Below, one piece after another: positions 25,807-36,499 of a stretch of 64,000 nucleotides of DNA. Position 1 is the stretch's first letter; every line of letters begins with the position of its first letter. A program made the translations under genes and the position numbers. Where the stretch lies: positions 186,001-250,000 of the forward strand of contig CANMYO010000001.1 in NCBI GenBank assembly GCA_947502145.1, in the 5' to 3' direction. The stretch comes from an uncultured Paracoccaceae bacterium (GTDB lineage: Bacteria > Pseudomonadota > Alphaproteobacteria > Rhodobacterales > Rhodobacteraceae). The notes beneath the pieces are model-generated. The model saw nothing but the letters and a program-made list of their open reading frames with translations. It was not told the DNA's origin and did not search any database.

Positions 25807-26832
25807 TCAGCTTGGGATCAGCGCCCAATAGTCCAGATCAAGCAGGACATCGGGGTGATATTTGCCATCATCATTGCGCAAGACACCTGCCACGCCTTTT
25901 GTCGCAACAAGCCTGAGCCGGATCGCACCTACGCCAGGCGCCGCGGTCTCTGCAAGGTCGAGCACTTCGGACCAGGCCCGCACGGTATCACCGGCAAAGC
26001 ATGGGTTTGCATGTGCGCCGGCGTTGAGGCCGACAATCATCTGCGCATTGGCAAGGCCGTTGAACGACAGCGTGCGCGCCAATGAAATCACGTGTCCGCC
26101 GTAGATCAGCCGTTTGCCGTCAGGGCGGTTGGTGCCATCAAAATGCACCTTGGCCGTGTTCTGCCACAGGCGGGTGGCGATCATATGCTCTGCTTCTTCG
26201 ATGGTGACGCCATCGACGTGATCGATGATTTCGCCGACGTTGTAGTCGTGTAACCGATGAGTTTCTCCGGCCAGCGTGAAATCATAGTCCGAAAAGTCGA
26301 GCCCCTCGGGGATTACCAGATCTGAGGCGGCCACGGCGGGCTTCAGGTCCGGGATGATGGTTTGCGGCGCAGCGGCATCGCTGCGTTTGCGCACCATGAC
26401 CCAGCGGACATATTCCAGAACCGGTGTGCCCATTTGGTTGGTGCCAGTCGTCCGGACCCAGACCACGCCGCTTTTGCCGTTGGAGTTCTGTTTGACGCCG
26501 ATCACCTCACTGACGGAGGTCAGCGTATCGCCGGGCCAGACCGGGGCCAGCCACCGTCCTTCAGCGTAACCCAGGTTGGCCAATGCGTTCAAAGACACAT
26601 CCGGAACGGTTTTGCCAAAGACCACGTGGAACGCAATCAGATCATCAAGTGGAGAGCTTTCGAGCCCGCAGTCCTGCGCAAACATGTCGGAGGAATAGAG
26701 TGCTGAACGCGCAGGATATAAGGCGTGATAAAGCGCGCGTTCACCCTCGGCGACGGTGCGCGGTACTGCGTGTTTGATGACATCGCCGACAGCGTAGTCT
26801 TCGAAGAAACGGCCCGGATTGGTCTTTGTCAT
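25807..26832 (-). CDS. mch: Mesaconyl-CoA hydratase (2-methylfumaryl-CoA hydratase)
   Basis: A 341-residue double-hotdog MaoC-type hydratase that interconverts mesaconyl-C1-CoA and beta-methylmalyl-CoA in the ethylmalonyl-CoA pathway. The N-terminus TNPGRFFEDYAVGDVIKHAV and the second half, with NTAKVHFDGTNRPDGKRLIY and GGHVISLARTLSFNGL, match the Rhodobacter enzyme as I remember it. Location with mcl2 supports the specific call over generic MaoC. Its ATG overlaps the stop of the DUF1737 gene. Confidence 0.92.
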   Translation of the reverse strand: MTKTNPGRFFEDYAVGDVIKHAVPRTVAEGERALYHALYPARSALYSSDMFAQDCGLESSPLDDLIAFHVVFGKTVPDVSLNALANLGYAEGRWLAPVWPGDTLTSVSEVIGVKQNSNGKSGVVWVRTTGTNQMGTPVLEYVRWVMVRKRSDAAAPQTIIPDLKPAVAASDLVIPEGLDFSDYDFTLAGETHRLHDYNVGEIIDHVDGVTIEEAEHMIATRLWQNTAKVHFDGTNRPDGKRLIYGGHVISLARTLSFNGLANAQMIVGLNAGAHANPCFAGDTVRAWSEVLDLAETAAPGVGAIRLRLVATKGVAGVLRNDDGKYHPDVLLDLDYWALIPS

Positions 26833-27035
26833 TATTGTTCGCCCAGCTTCATGTCTGGATGATAAGGGGTGTCGACCTCTTTAGTGACCGCCTGCCCGCA
26901 GCGCATCACGCCATTGGCGTGATCATAGGCATAGGTCGGATCCCCGTGCAGGTCCCAGCCCTTTGACAGGGCCAATGATACTTTGTGACAGAATGCCGAA
27001 GTATCGTCTTCGGTCAGCAAACGATAGATTTTCAT
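26832..27035 (-). CDS. DUF1737 domain protein
   Basis: A 67-residue cytoplasmic protein starting MKIYRLLTEDDTSAFCHKVS, with GWDLHGDPTYAYD, the compact DUF1737 pattern. It is the third gene of the mcl2-nnrU-DUF1737-mch unit, with three bases to nnrU and an overlap with mch. No biochemical role is known to me; constant position between nnrU and mch suggests only co-transcription. Confidence 0.8.
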   Translation of the reverse strand: MKIYRLLTEDDTSAFCHKVSLALSKGWDLHGDPTYAYDHANGVMRCGQAVTKEVDTPYHPDMKLGEQ

Positions 27036-27038
27036 AGT

Positions 27039-27584
27039 TCACCCAAACGGATTGTAGCCCAACACGGCATGAATGCCGCCAACAACCACCACCATGACAA
27101 TGGTCGCAATCATCGCGGTTATTTCCTTGCGCACGGGAACATCATGGTAAGGACCGCGCGGACCCTCCGCCCGGTTGATGACGACCATTTCGGCAATCGC
27201 CCAAAGGCCAAGCCCGCCAAACAACAGGAATGACGGAGTATCGCCGTTCACCAGAAGATGCGACACCGACCACAGCACAACCGCGGTCAGCTGGGGATGC
27301 CGGATTGATCGGGTGATCTTGGTTTTCGCACCTGAGGCCGCGAACAGATAGAAAGCCAGGACCATCAAAAGGTTGTTGATGCCGGTCAGGGCAGAACTGC
27401 GTCCCCAGAAAACCGTCCCGTCAGCCGACCGATATCCCCAGATCATGAATATGAGCGCGACAGCAAGCGCGAAGGCGACCAGCGCCTTGCCCTTGTCACC
27501 AAATTTCGCGCGGTTTTCAGGCAGCGCGCGTTTCCAAAAGTGGGCGGCGGCCCAGATAATCAGGCCAAGAAAGATAAGCGTCAT
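27039..27584 (-). CDS. NnrU family membrane protein
   Basis: A 181-residue protein with five or six membrane segments. The segment ITRSIRHPQLTAVVLWSVSHLLVNGD has the conserved RHPQ and HLL(V/A)NGD motifs of NnrU, a family first linked to nitric oxide reductase expression but also related to isoprenylcysteine methyltransferase-like membrane proteins. No denitrification gene is in the window, so a role in NO metabolism is unsupported here. Its ATG overlaps the mcl2 stop (ATGA). Confidence 0.85.
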   Translation of the reverse strand: MTLIFLGLIIWAAAHFWKRALPENRAKFGDKGKALVAFALAVALIFMIWGYRSADGTVFWGRSSALTGINNLLMVLAFYLFAASGAKTKITRSIRHPQLTAVVLWSVSHLLVNGDTPSFLLFGGLGLWAIAEMVVINRAEGPRGPYHDVPVRKEITAMIATIVMVVVVGGIHAVLGYNPFG

Positions 27585-28420
27585 GAATTCTCCAATGCGG
27601 CGATGGCTTCGGCTTTCGCCAAAGTTGCCTGCGCTGTGAAGATATGCAAGTTCTCAACAATCTTTCCGTCAACAACAGCCACCCCCTGCCCGCTGGCTGT
27701 CGCGGCCTCAAATGCCTCGATCTGACGGCGCGCTAGGTCGATCTCATCCGCGCCTGGACCAAAGACATCGTTGCAGATCGCAACCTGTGCCGGGTGAATC
27801 AGGCTTTTGCCATCAAATCCCATGTCGCGGCCGGCATCACATTCTGCCCGTAGGCCCACATCATCCTTGAAAGCGTTAAAGACACCGTCAATGGCCACAA
27901 TACCCGCTGCACGCGCGGCAAGCAGGCAGTGCTGCAGTGCCATCGTCAGCGCATCGCGCCCGCGCGATCCCAGATCCTTGGCAAGGTCATTGGTGCCCAG
28001 GACAAACCCTGCCAACGCCGGATGTGCGGCGATGGCCTGCGCGTTGAGAACACCCTGAGGCGTTTCCATCATCGCCCACAGCGGTTTGCCCGGGAGCAGT
28101 TTGGCGAGCGCATCGAGATCTGCCGGGCCATTCACCTTGGGCAACAGCACCGCATCGCAATTCATGCTCGCAACTGCCGCGGCATCCGCATTGCCCCATT
28201 CCGTATCCAATGCATTGATCCGCACGATCGTCAGGCGCGGCCCGTATCCCTGCGCTAACGCTGCAGCAAGTGTGGTGCGGGCTTCGCATTTGGCATCAGG
28301 GGCAACTGCATCTTCGAGGTCAAACAAGATGACATCGACTGGCAGGGTGCGGGCCTTGTCCAGCGCCCGCGGGCGAGAACCGGGAATGTAAAGAGCAGAG
28401 CGGTGTGGGCGCGCGTTCAT
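27581..28420 (-). CDS. mcl2: (3S)-malyl-CoA thioesterase (Mcl2-type CitE family)
   Basis: A 279-residue TIM-barrel CitE-like protein that hydrolyses (3S)-malyl-CoA to malate and CoA, the last step of the ethylmalonyl-CoA pathway. Visible motifs are SALYIPGSRPRALDKARTLP, ILFDLEDAVAPDAK with the metal Asp/Glu, METPQGVLNAQ, and GFDGKSLIHPAQV. The N-terminal YIPGSRP form and length favour Mcl2 over the longer Mcl1 lyase (about 318 residues, FGPGSRP). ATG at 28420 follows GAGG; the reading from 28453 adds 11 residues. First gene of the operon ending in mch. A citrate-lyase-beta-like activity cannot be strictly excluded. Confidence 0.85.
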   Translation of the reverse strand: MNARPHRSALYIPGSRPRALDKARTLPVDVILFDLEDAVAPDAKCEARTTLAAALAQGYGPRLTIVRINALDTEWGNADAAAVASMNCDAVLLPKVNGPADLDALAKLLPGKPLWAMMETPQGVLNAQAIAAHPALAGFVLGTNDLAKDLGSRGRDALTMALQHCLLAARAAGIVAIDGVFNAFKDDVGLRAECDAGRDMGFDGKSLIHPAQVAICNDVFGPGADEIDLARRQIEAFEAATASGQGVAVVDGKIVENLHIFTAQATLAKAEAIAALENS

Positions 28421-28598
28421 CGAGACCTCGAAATTTTGTTGCGCGGACAACACCCCATTTGAACGGAAGTTTCAACCTAAAAATGCTGCAGCGCGGCAGA
28501 AGGGGCCACCGAACGGTCCGTTAACGGCCCTTAACCCTGTTGCGCACACCCTGATCCGCAGATGCAGCCCAAGACCCGGACCCTTGAAAGGACACCAA

Positions 28599-28910
28599 AT
28601 GAAACGTCACCTTATGATGCTGATGATGGGCGTTTCTGCCCTGATGCTTGCTGCCACACAGATCCAAGCCGCGCCGCGCAACTGCGGACCGCATGACGCT
28701 GTCACCAGCCATCTGGCAGCCAAATACGCCGAACGGCGCGAGATGGTCGGCCTTGCCTCAAACAACATGATGATGGAGCTTTACGTCGCGGATAGCGGCA
28801 CCTGGACACTGATCGTTACCCGGCCCGACGGCATAACATGCCTTGTGGCATCGGGTACGGATGCAGAACTGGTGTCGGATGCTTTGGAAAACACGGACCC
28901 TGATGTCTAG
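28599..28910 (+). CDS. Small periplasmic protein of unknown function
   Basis: A 103-residue protein with a Met-rich signal peptide of about 25 residues (ending QIQAAP). The mature part has two cysteines (NCGPHDAV and ITCLVAS), likely one disulfide, and a strand-rich TWTLIVTRPDG. It resembles small periplasmic proteins I associate with many Rhodobacteraceae. ATG at 28599 follows GAAAGGACACC; a TTG 15 bases earlier is less likely. It stands alone, divergent from mcl2 and convergent with the TSUP gene. Confidence 0.75.
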   Translation: MKRHLMMLMMGVSALMLAATQIQAAPRNCGPHDAVTSHLAAKYAERREMVGLASNNMMMELYVADSGTWTLIVTRPDGITCLVASGTDAELVSDALENTDPDV

Positions 28911-28937
28911 CACGTGACGCCCCCCTGACACCGCCGG

Positions 28938-30757
<1,820 letters not shown>

Positions 30758-30759
30758 AC

Positions 30760-31611
30760 GTGACTGGCAACCGGGGCTTTGTTTTCGCGGCAACGGGCGA
30801 TCTCTACGTGCATCTTGCGCGGCGGACCGCCCGTAACCTGCGTGCAGTCGCCCCGGAGGCCCAAATTGATCTGTTCACCGACCGGGACCTCGCGGACCCG
30901 GTCTTTGACACTATTCACCGCCTTGCCGGGGCCCATGCCCGCCCCAAGATGGAGGCGCTGCGCAACTCCCGATTTGATCGCACCGTCTATCTTGATGCCG
31001 ATGTGATCGCGCTGGGGGATCCGACGGACCTTTTTGATCTGTTGGGGCGCGCAGACATCATTGGCGTGCTGGAACAATACGGCAATTACCACAATCGGCT
31101 GAATCACCGTCGCCCCGACATTCCGGCCAGCTTTCGCGAGCTTAACTCCGGGGTCATGGGAGTCGCCAAATCCGACAAGGTTGATGGCTTTCTTGATGAT
31201 TGGCATCAGGCGTTTCTTGATGCTGATTGGAAACTGGATCAGGTCACACTGCGCGAAGCCCTGTGGGACCGGCCCGATATCCTGCTGACCGTGCTGCCGA
31301 TGGAATATAACCTGATGCATGCGCGGCTGACGCGCTCGTTTGGCAAAAAGATGAGCGCGCCGCGCCTGCTCCATATCACCACCTTGCACGCCCGGAATAT
31401 TCTCGACACCGATCCCGAAACCCCAATTGCCCTGTCAGAGGCGGTAGAAGAACCCACGCGTAAGGCGATTGCGGATTTGCTTGATCAGGACCTTGAGCTT
31501 GGCGCGCGTCCAGGTTTCGTTGATCGCGTTGCGATCGCGCTGAATGCGCATCCGCAGGCCAAGGCCAAGGCCCGGTCCGCCTATCACTGGATCAAGCGCC
31601 TGCGCGGCTAG
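30760..31611 (+). CDS. Glycosyltransferase-like protein in the mdh operon
   Basis: A 283-residue protein with a GTG start two bases after mdh. The body has TVYLDADVIALGDPTDLFDLL, where DAD is the DXD metal/nucleotide-sugar motif of GT-A folds, and SFRELNSGVMGVAKSDKVDG, the acceptor-side pattern of GT8-like proteins. No membrane segment is visible; a cytoplasmic sugar transferase is likely. Donor and acceptor are unknown. Position in an mdh transcript is unexpected for its activity. Gene recognised as real from codon use and GT motifs. Confidence 0.75.
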   Translation: MTGNRGFVFAATGDLYVHLARRTARNLRAVAPEAQIDLFTDRDLADPVFDTIHRLAGAHARPKMEALRNSRFDRTVYLDADVIALGDPTDLFDLLGRADIIGVLEQYGNYHNRLNHRRPDIPASFRELNSGVMGVAKSDKVDGFLDDWHQAFLDADWKLDQVTLREALWDRPDILLTVLPMEYNLMHARLTRSFGKKMSAPRLLHITTLHARNILDTDPETPIALSEAVEEPTRKAIADLLDQDLELGARPGFVDRVAIALNAHPQAKAKARSAYHWIKRLRG

Positions 31612-31777
31612 GTGTCTGTTCGCAACGCCCGGCGGCTTTGTATTGCCTCGTTCAGGACAGCAAATTCGGGTTGCACGCGCCCACATTCTGATTGTGCACA
31701 ACGGTTGCAAGAGCAGTTAAACGCCCTCGCCCCTTGATCCGGGCAAGCGAATCGCACCGCAAGAACGATTTGATGGA

Positions 31778-31812
31778 TTTGTGATCACAGCCAAAAAGGG
31801 TGTGATCACAAA
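31778..31812. promoter_or_regulatory. Twin GTGATCAC palindromes upstream of sucC
   Basis: TTTGTGATCACAG (31778-31790) and TGTGATCACAA (31801-31811) have GTGATCAC cores at 31781-31788 and 31802-31809, 21 bp centre to centre, as at sdhC. They lie about 100 bases before the sucC start in the 294-base gap after the glycosyltransferase gene. A plausible -10 (GATATATC) sits 17 bases downstream of the second box, so binding there would cover the -35 region (inference). Confidence 0.72.
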
Positions 31813-31905
31813 TGTCGGAATTTCTGATATATCCCACATTTGGCTGTTTTTTCTTAAGCTTCGTTGTGTTTCAAATTCTTCAAACACACCCAGCGGGGAA
31901 ATCAG

Positions 31906-33099
31906 ATGAACATCCACGAATATCAGGCCAAGGCACTTTTGAAGTCTTTTGGCGCACCGGTCAGCGATGGCCGCCCCGTGCTGCGGGCAGAAGAGGCCAA
32001 GACAGCGGCAGGCGAACTTGACGGCCCACTTTGGGTTGTAAAGGCACAGATCCACGCGGGTGGACGCGGCAAAGGCAAGTTCAAAGAGGCTGACGCTGGC
32101 GATGCAGGCGGGGTGCGCCTGACAAAATCCGTCGAAGAAGCCGCCGCAGAGGCCAAGAAGATGCTGGGGCGCACTTTGGTGACGCATCAGACGGGCCCGG
32201 CAGGCAAACAGGTCAACCGCATCTACATCGAAGATGGCTCTGGCATTGAAACTGAAATGTATCTGGCACTGCTGGTGGACCGCGCGACCAGCCGCATCGG
32301 CTTTGTCTGTTCAACAGAGGGCGGCATGGACATTGAAGAGGTTGCGGCCTCTACCCCTGAAAAGATTCTCAATTTCACCGTTGATCCGGCAACCGGTTAT
32401 CAGCCCTACCATGGGCGTCGCGTGGCCTTTGCGCTGGGCCTTACAGGCCAGCAGGTCAAGCAATGTGTCAACCTGATGGGGCTGCTTTACAAAGCCTTTG
32501 TCGAAAAAGACATGGAGATGCTTGAGATCAACCCGCTGATCGTGACCGACAAGGGTGATTTGAAGGTGCTTGACGCGAAAGTCTCATTTGATGGCAACGC
32601 CGTTTATCGCCATCAGGACGTTGCTGCGCTGCGTGACGAAACCGAGGAAGATCCCAAGGAACTCGCCGCGTCAAAGTATGACCTGAACTACATCGCGCTG
32701 GACGGCGAAATCGGGTGTATGGTCAATGGCGCGGGCCTTGCGATGGCGACAATGGACATCATCAAGCTTTATGGCGCAGAACCTGCCAACTTTCTTGATG
32801 TCGGCGGCGGGGCAACCAAGGAAAAGGTGACCGAAGCATTCAAGATCATCACCTCAGACCCGAACGTCAAAGGCATTCTTGTGAATATCTTTGGTGGCAT
32901 CATGCGCTGCGACGTGATCGCAGAAGGCGTGGTTGCCGCTGTGAAAGAGGTTGGGTTGCAGGTGCCGCTTGTTGTTCGGCTCGAAGGGACAAATGTCGAG
33001 GCTGGCAAGGACATCATCAACAATTCGGATGTTGATGTGATCGCTGCAGACGACCTCAAGGACGGGGCCCAAAAGATCGTGAAGGCGGTCAAGGGGTAA
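31906..33099 (+). CDS. sucC: Succinyl-CoA synthetase beta subunit
   Basis: A 397-residue ATP-grasp subunit. [20 protein letters not shown] is the usual start, with [16 protein letters not shown] for nucleotide, EINPLIVT for metal, and [16 protein letters not shown] with [16 protein letters not shown] for the CoA/alpha interface. It makes ATP or GTP with succinate from succinyl-CoA. ATG at 31906 follows GGGGAAATC; the reading from 31864 adds 14 residues. It is first in the suc operon, but is separated from sucD by five small exported-protein genes, which is uncommon. Confidence 0.96.
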   Translation: MNIHEYQAKALLKSFGAPVSDGRPVLRAEEAKTAAGELDGPLWVVKAQIHAGGRGKGKFKEADAGDAGGVRLTKSVEEAAAEAKKMLGRTLVTHQTGPAGKQVNRIYIEDGSGIETEMYLALLVDRATSRIGFVCSTEGGMDIEEVAASTPEKILNFTVDPATGYQPYHGRRVAFALGLTGQQVKQCVNLMGLLYKAFVEKDMEMLEINPLIVTDKGDLKVLDAKVSFDGNAVYRHQDVAALRDETEEDPKELAASKYDLNYIALDGEIGCMVNGAGLAMATMDIIKLYGAEPANFLDVGGGATKEKVTEAFKIITSDPNVKGILVNIFGGIMRCDVIAEGVVAAVKEVGLQVPLVVRLEGTNVEAGKDIINNSDVDVIAADDLKDGAQKIVKAVKG

Positions 33100-33105
33100 T
33101 CGCAG

Positions 33106-33711
33106 GTGTCGGTCACCAAGCTACTTTTGCTGGTGAGTCTTGCAGCTCTCACGACAGGCTGCATGACCGGCATGGCGCGTCAGGATCTGACCGAAGGCGA
33201 AGCGCTTTCGGCGTTCGACCAGACATGCCTTGCCGACATACGGGCGCGCGATAATCCAGATGTCGCAATCGAAGACCTCGCGCGCAACCTCAACCGTCCT
33301 GTTAGGATCATGCGCGGAAATGGCCGCACCGTGATTTCCGGAATCGATCGCGATGCCGACCTGCAATATTCTGTGACTCGGCTGTCGCCTACTGAGAACC
33401 CGCGCGGGCACAATCTGGTGCGGGTGAAATGCGCACTGGGGTTCTCCATTGATGACCAGTCCGAAGTGATGCGGAGGCTTCCTGCACTTTTGGGGAACGA
33501 CCTGAACCTGACGCAGATTTCCGATGGCTTTGTCACACAATTGGAAGAGGTGCGCACCTATGACGGGACGCGGGTGCGCGTCACGCTCACGCCAGAGGGC
33601 GACGTTGTCATTGACCGCCTGAACGAAGACTTGACCGGAGCAAACGATTTTCGGTTCACAACATTGTCGGTGCGCTGGCTACGCGCGCCACAAGAAAGCG
33701 ATCCGAAATGA
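33106..33711 (+). CDS. Putative lipoprotein after sucC
   Basis: A 201-residue protein with a GTG start six bases after the sucC stop. The signal sequence ends LTTGC, a lipobox-like motif with Cys near residue 19. The mature body has two further cysteines (QTCLADI and VKCALGF) and an alternating strand pattern. No family is recognised. Codon use resembles its neighbours. It may be translated with sucC, but nothing links it to succinyl-CoA metabolism. Confidence 0.65.
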   Translation: MSVTKLLLLVSLAALTTGCMTGMARQDLTEGEALSAFDQTCLADIRARDNPDVAIEDLARNLNRPVRIMRGNGRTVISGIDRDADLQYSVTRLSPTENPRGHNLVRVKCALGFSIDDQSEVMRRLPALLGNDLNLTQISDGFVTQLEEVRTYDGTRVRVTLTPEGDVVIDRLNEDLTGANDFRFTTLSVRWLRAPQESDPK

Positions 33712-33912
33712 CCCGAGCGCAGCAGACAGTTTGGCATCACACGCCAGCGTGCGATCAGGGTGCACAACCCGCCGAGGATTTGGGCATGGTCCTTCCCCCT
33801 GACCTGCCCATAAAAGATCACATTTTAGACAAATCGGCGCTAAATCCCTTTGGCAAACAGTCGGGACATGCAGCGGGTCCGCCCCCTGCACCTGATCTGA
33901 GGGGATTGAGTT

Positions 33913-34101
33913 ATGAAAAAGATCGCACTGCCACTGATTCTGGCATCGACGCTGACCGCCTGCATGGGCAGCACGGACGGCGCAAGCTTTTCGAAAAGCG
34001 CCGCGCTGTCAGGCAACTGCCCCAGTGTGCACATGAAAACAACAAACGGTCTGCCAATGCGTTGCGGTCCGCAGGCCGAGCTTCCCTACACCTATCAATA
34101 G
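33913..34101 (+). CDS. Small lipoprotein, paralog A (NGLPMRCGPQ family)
   Basis: A 62-residue lipoprotein precursor. The signal peptide ends with a lipobox LTAC (Cys17), leaving a mature peptide of about 46 residues with two Cys (GNCPS and MRCGPQ). A site GAGGGG lies eight bases before the ATG. The C-terminal motif NGLPMRCGPQ is shared with the paralog at 34336. It lies between sucC and sucD, and a hairpin follows the stop. Function unknown. Confidence 0.7.
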   Translation: MKKIALPLILASTLTACMGSTDGASFSKSAALSGNCPSVHMKTTNGLPMRCGPQAELPYTYQ

Positions 34102-34108
34102 ACAACCA

Positions 34109-34127
34109 CCGGGCGCAGCGCGCCCGG
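34109..34127 (+). terminator. Stem-loop after lipoprotein paralog A
   Basis: CCGGGCGC (34109-34116) and GCGCCCGG (34120-34127) form a perfect 8-bp stem with a three-base loop, seven bases after the stop. No T-tract follows; it is a weak terminator or an mRNA stabiliser. Confidence 0.5.
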
Positions 34128-34335
34128 ATGGTTAAATCTGGTGGACAGGTCAGAGCGCGCGGGGAACCGCCAAAAGCGGTGTTAACCGGCCAGCAACTAT
34201 TTGCCATGCTTTTGCCGCTTCATGTCCATCTGATGGACATTCAGCCCCAATACATCCTCAAGACAGAACAAGCCCCGGTGCCGCCGCTGCGGTTGGGCCG
34301 GATTACGCAGCTGCCCCTGTCAAAGGATATTGAAC

Positions 34336-34524
34336 ATGAAGAAGATCGCACTTTCACTTATTGCCGCCGTAACCCTGTCCGCATGTCTGGACAGCGGGGG
34401 CGCGTCCGTCGCACGTCTGGACACATTGTCCAGCAATTGTTCGGGCAGCCAGCACATGCAGACCATGAATGGCCTGCCAATGCGTTGCGGCCCACAGGTC
34501 GCGTCGCCCTACACCTTCAAGTAA
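34336..34524 (+). CDS. Small lipoprotein, paralog B (NGLPMRCGPQ family)
   Basis: A 62-residue lipoprotein precursor from the ATG at 34336 (AAAGGAT upstream). Its signal and lipobox (LSAC) and the C-terminal motif NGLPMRCGPQVASPYTFK closely follow paralog A, while the middle has diverged (SQHMQTM versus SVHMKTT). The two genes are about 235 bases apart. A duplication within the suc operon is the simplest explanation. It is followed by a hairpin. Confidence 0.7.
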   Translation: MKKIALSLIAAVTLSACLDSGGASVARLDTLSSNCSGSQHMQTMNGLPMRCGPQVASPYTFK

Positions 34525-34568
34525 GCCGGTCAAAGTCGGGCCATTCCGGCCCCACGACTGGTCTTTTG

Positions 34569-34598
34569 CACCCGGCCCTGCCCACACAGGACCGGGTG
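34569..34598 (+). terminator. Hairpin after lipoprotein paralog B
   Basis: CACCCGGCCCTG (34569-34580) pairs with CAGGACCGGGTG (34587-34598) with one mismatch. It lies between paralog B and the next exported-protein gene, with no T-run. Confidence 0.5.
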
Positions 34599-34621
34599 AT
34601 TTGCGTTCAGAGGTCATGCCA

Positions 34622-35119
34622 ATGATCCGCGCGCTTGCCCTTCCCCTTGCCCTGAGTACTGCGCCGGCGTTTGCCGACACACAGGCAATTGCACCGGGCG
34701 CACAGCTGTCCCCGGCGCAGGTCGGGCATATCTTTGATGCTGTCTGCTTTGGCAGCACGCCCATCGGCATGACCGAACGGGTTGTCCTTGCCGAAAGTGC
34801 GTTTTTCTTCGCGCCCGAAGATCTGGGCACCGACTTTGGCTATGTCAGCCCCGATGGGGCGATCATAGTCACACTGGATGGCAACCCGATCGAAGCTGTT
34901 TGCACCCTGTCCGTGGCGTCCAACTTTATCGGTGATGGCGCAGCGCTTTATGACAGTGTTCTGCTGCACCTTGCCACCCAGCTTGACGCGCCGGTTCCAG
35001 AAGGCACGGCCATCGACGGTGGTCTGCAATGGCAATGGGACCAGCTGAACGCGTCCTTCACGATGACATTCATTGAAACCGAAGGGGCATTTCTGCTGTC
35101 CCTTACAGCGGAAAGTTAG
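34622..35119 (+). CDS. Secreted protein of unknown function
   Basis: A 165-residue protein with a signal peptide of about 18 residues (ending APAFADT) and no lipobox. The mature part carries two cysteines (AVCFGST and AVCTLSV) and a strand-rich C-terminus ending TMTFIETEGAFLLSLTAES. The ATG at 34622 has AGAGG eight bases upstream; 34616 is an alternative. The next lipoprotein gene starts six bases after its stop. A distant resemblance to that protein (single N-terminal helix, FDAVC versus FYDVC) suggests the two share a fold. Confidence 0.68.
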   Translation: MIRALALPLALSTAPAFADTQAIAPGAQLSPAQVGHIFDAVCFGSTPIGMTERVVLAESAFFFAPEDLGTDFGYVSPDGAIIVTLDGNPIEAVCTLSVASNFIGDGAALYDSVLLHLATQLDAPVPEGTAIDGGLQWQWDQLNASFTMTFIETEGAFLLSLTAES

Positions 35120-35125
35120 AACAGG

Positions 35126-35578
35126 ATGCATGCAAATTCGCTTAATATGATCGCTGCAGCGTCGCTGGTGTTTCTATCCGGATGTGCCGGAACTGCAGAA
35201 TCGCCAAATGCCGGGCCCGGTGCCCAGGACGCGGATTCTGCCGTTGCTGCACGCATCTTTTACGACGTCTGCGTCGAAACATTGCCGACCCATGACGGCG
35301 CGGCGGCGGCGCTGGCCAACTACCCCTTCACGCGCCATTCCACCTTTGGCACTTACTACCACAATGTGCAAAACCTGTCGGTCAAGATCGTCGGAGGCCA
35401 ATGCTCCATGGTGTTTGCGACATCTTCCAATCCAACCCAATTCATCGTCGCTTTTGGCCGCTCGCTTGACGCGATCGCACAGGCCAATGGCAAAACAAAC
35501 GTTGACGTCAGTCTGGGCGGCGGACCGCAACCTGACGGCAAATTCTACGCAAACGCACGCACTGCTGCGACACAATAA
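35126..35578 (+). CDS. Putative lipoprotein before sucD
   Basis: A 150-residue protein with a lipobox FLSGC near residue 20 and a mature part carrying [20 protein letters not shown], two cysteines (DVC and GQC), and a strand-rich end. It follows the secreted protein by six bases with AGGATGC before the ATG, and is 11 bases before sucD. The pattern YDVC...C resembles the preceding protein. Function unknown; envelope location inferred from the lipobox. Confidence 0.68.
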   Translation: MHANSLNMIAAASLVFLSGCAGTAESPNAGPGAQDADSAVAARIFYDVCVETLPTHDGAAAALANYPFTRHSTFGTYYHNVQNLSVKIVGGQCSMVFATSSNPTQFIVAFGRSLDAIAQANGKTNVDVSLGGGPQPDGKFYANARTAATQ

Positions 35579-35589
35579 GGACAGTTCAC

Positions 35590-36471
35590 ATGGCCATTCT
35601 CGTCGACAAAAACACTAAGGTGATCTGCCAGGGCCTGACAGGCTCTCAGGGCACGTTCCACTCAGAACAGGCCATCGCCTACGGCACGCAGATGGTGGGC
35701 GGCGTAACACCCGGCAAGGGAGGGCAGACCCATCTGGACCTGCCGATCTTCAATTCGGTGCACGAAGCCAAGGCGAAGACCGAGGCGAACGCCTCTGTCA
35801 TCTATGTTCCGCCGCCCTTTGCCGCGGATTCGATCCTTGAAGCGATCGATGCCGAGATGGAATTGATCATCTGCATCACCGAAGGCATTCCCGTGCTCGA
35901 CATGATGCGCGTCAAACGCGCGCTGGAAGGCTCCGCTTCCCGCCTGATCGGCCCCAACTGTCCCGGCGTGATCACACCCGACGCCTGCAAAATCGGCATT
36001 ATGCCCGGCCATATCCACAAGCGCGGCTCGGTCGGTGTTGTGTCTCGTTCCGGCACGCTGACCTATGAGGCGGTGAAGCAGACATCTGATTCAGGTCTTG
36101 GCCAATCCACGGCAGTCGGGATCGGCGGTGACCCGATCAAAGGCACCGAACATATCGATGTGCTTGATATGTTCCTGGACGATGATGAAACCCATTCGAT
36201 GATCATGATCGGTGAAATCGGCGGCTCGGCAGAGGAAGAAGCCGCCGAATTTCTGACCGCACAGAAGAAAAAGGGCCGCTGGAAGCCGGTTGCCGGATTC
36301 ATCGCAGGCCGCACCGCGCCTCCGGGCCGCCGCATGGGCCACGCCGGTGCAATTGTCGCTGGCGGCAAGGGTGACGCGGAAAGCAAGATCGAAGCGATGA
36401 AATCCGCCGGCATCATCGTCGCTGATAGCCCCGCAACGCTGGGTGAGGCTGTGCTTGAGGCCATCGGCTAA
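35590..36471 (+). CDS. sucD: Succinyl-CoA synthetase alpha subunit
   Basis: A 293-residue subunit. [20 protein letters not shown] is the CoA-binding start, [20 protein letters not shown] follows, and [17 protein letters not shown] holds the active-site His that is phosphorylated. It completes the enzyme with SucC. It is separated from sucC by about 2.5 kb of small genes, although both are on the same strand. A GTGATCAC word inside it (35968-35975) comes from the codons for Val-Ile-Thr and is probably accidental. Confidence 0.97.
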   Translation: MAILVDKNTKVICQGLTGSQGTFHSEQAIAYGTQMVGGVTPGKGGQTHLDLPIFNSVHEAKAKTEANASVIYVPPPFAADSILEAIDAEMELIICITEGIPVLDMMRVKRALEGSASRLIGPNCPGVITPDACKIGIMPGHIHKRGSVGVVSRSGTLTYEAVKQTSDSGLGQSTAVGIGGDPIKGTEHIDVLDMFLDDDETHSMIMIGEIGGSAEEEAAEFLTAQKKKGRWKPVAGFIAGRTAPPGRRMGHAGAIVAGGKGDAESKIEAMKSAGIIVADSPATLGEAVLEAIG

Positions 36472-36499
36472 TGCCCAACGGGTGCTGCATCAGACAAAA

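Noticed and set aside
33708-34625. 305-codon open frame between sucC and sucD
   Set aside because: It runs over both small lipoprotein genes in another frame. Its internal repeat arises from the paralogy of those genes. It has no family features, and the lipoprotein frames have ribosome sites and lipoboxes.
35968-35975. GTGATCAC inside sucD
   Set aside because: Encodes conserved Val-Ile-Thr of the enzyme, is single and lies deep in a coding region; probably chance.
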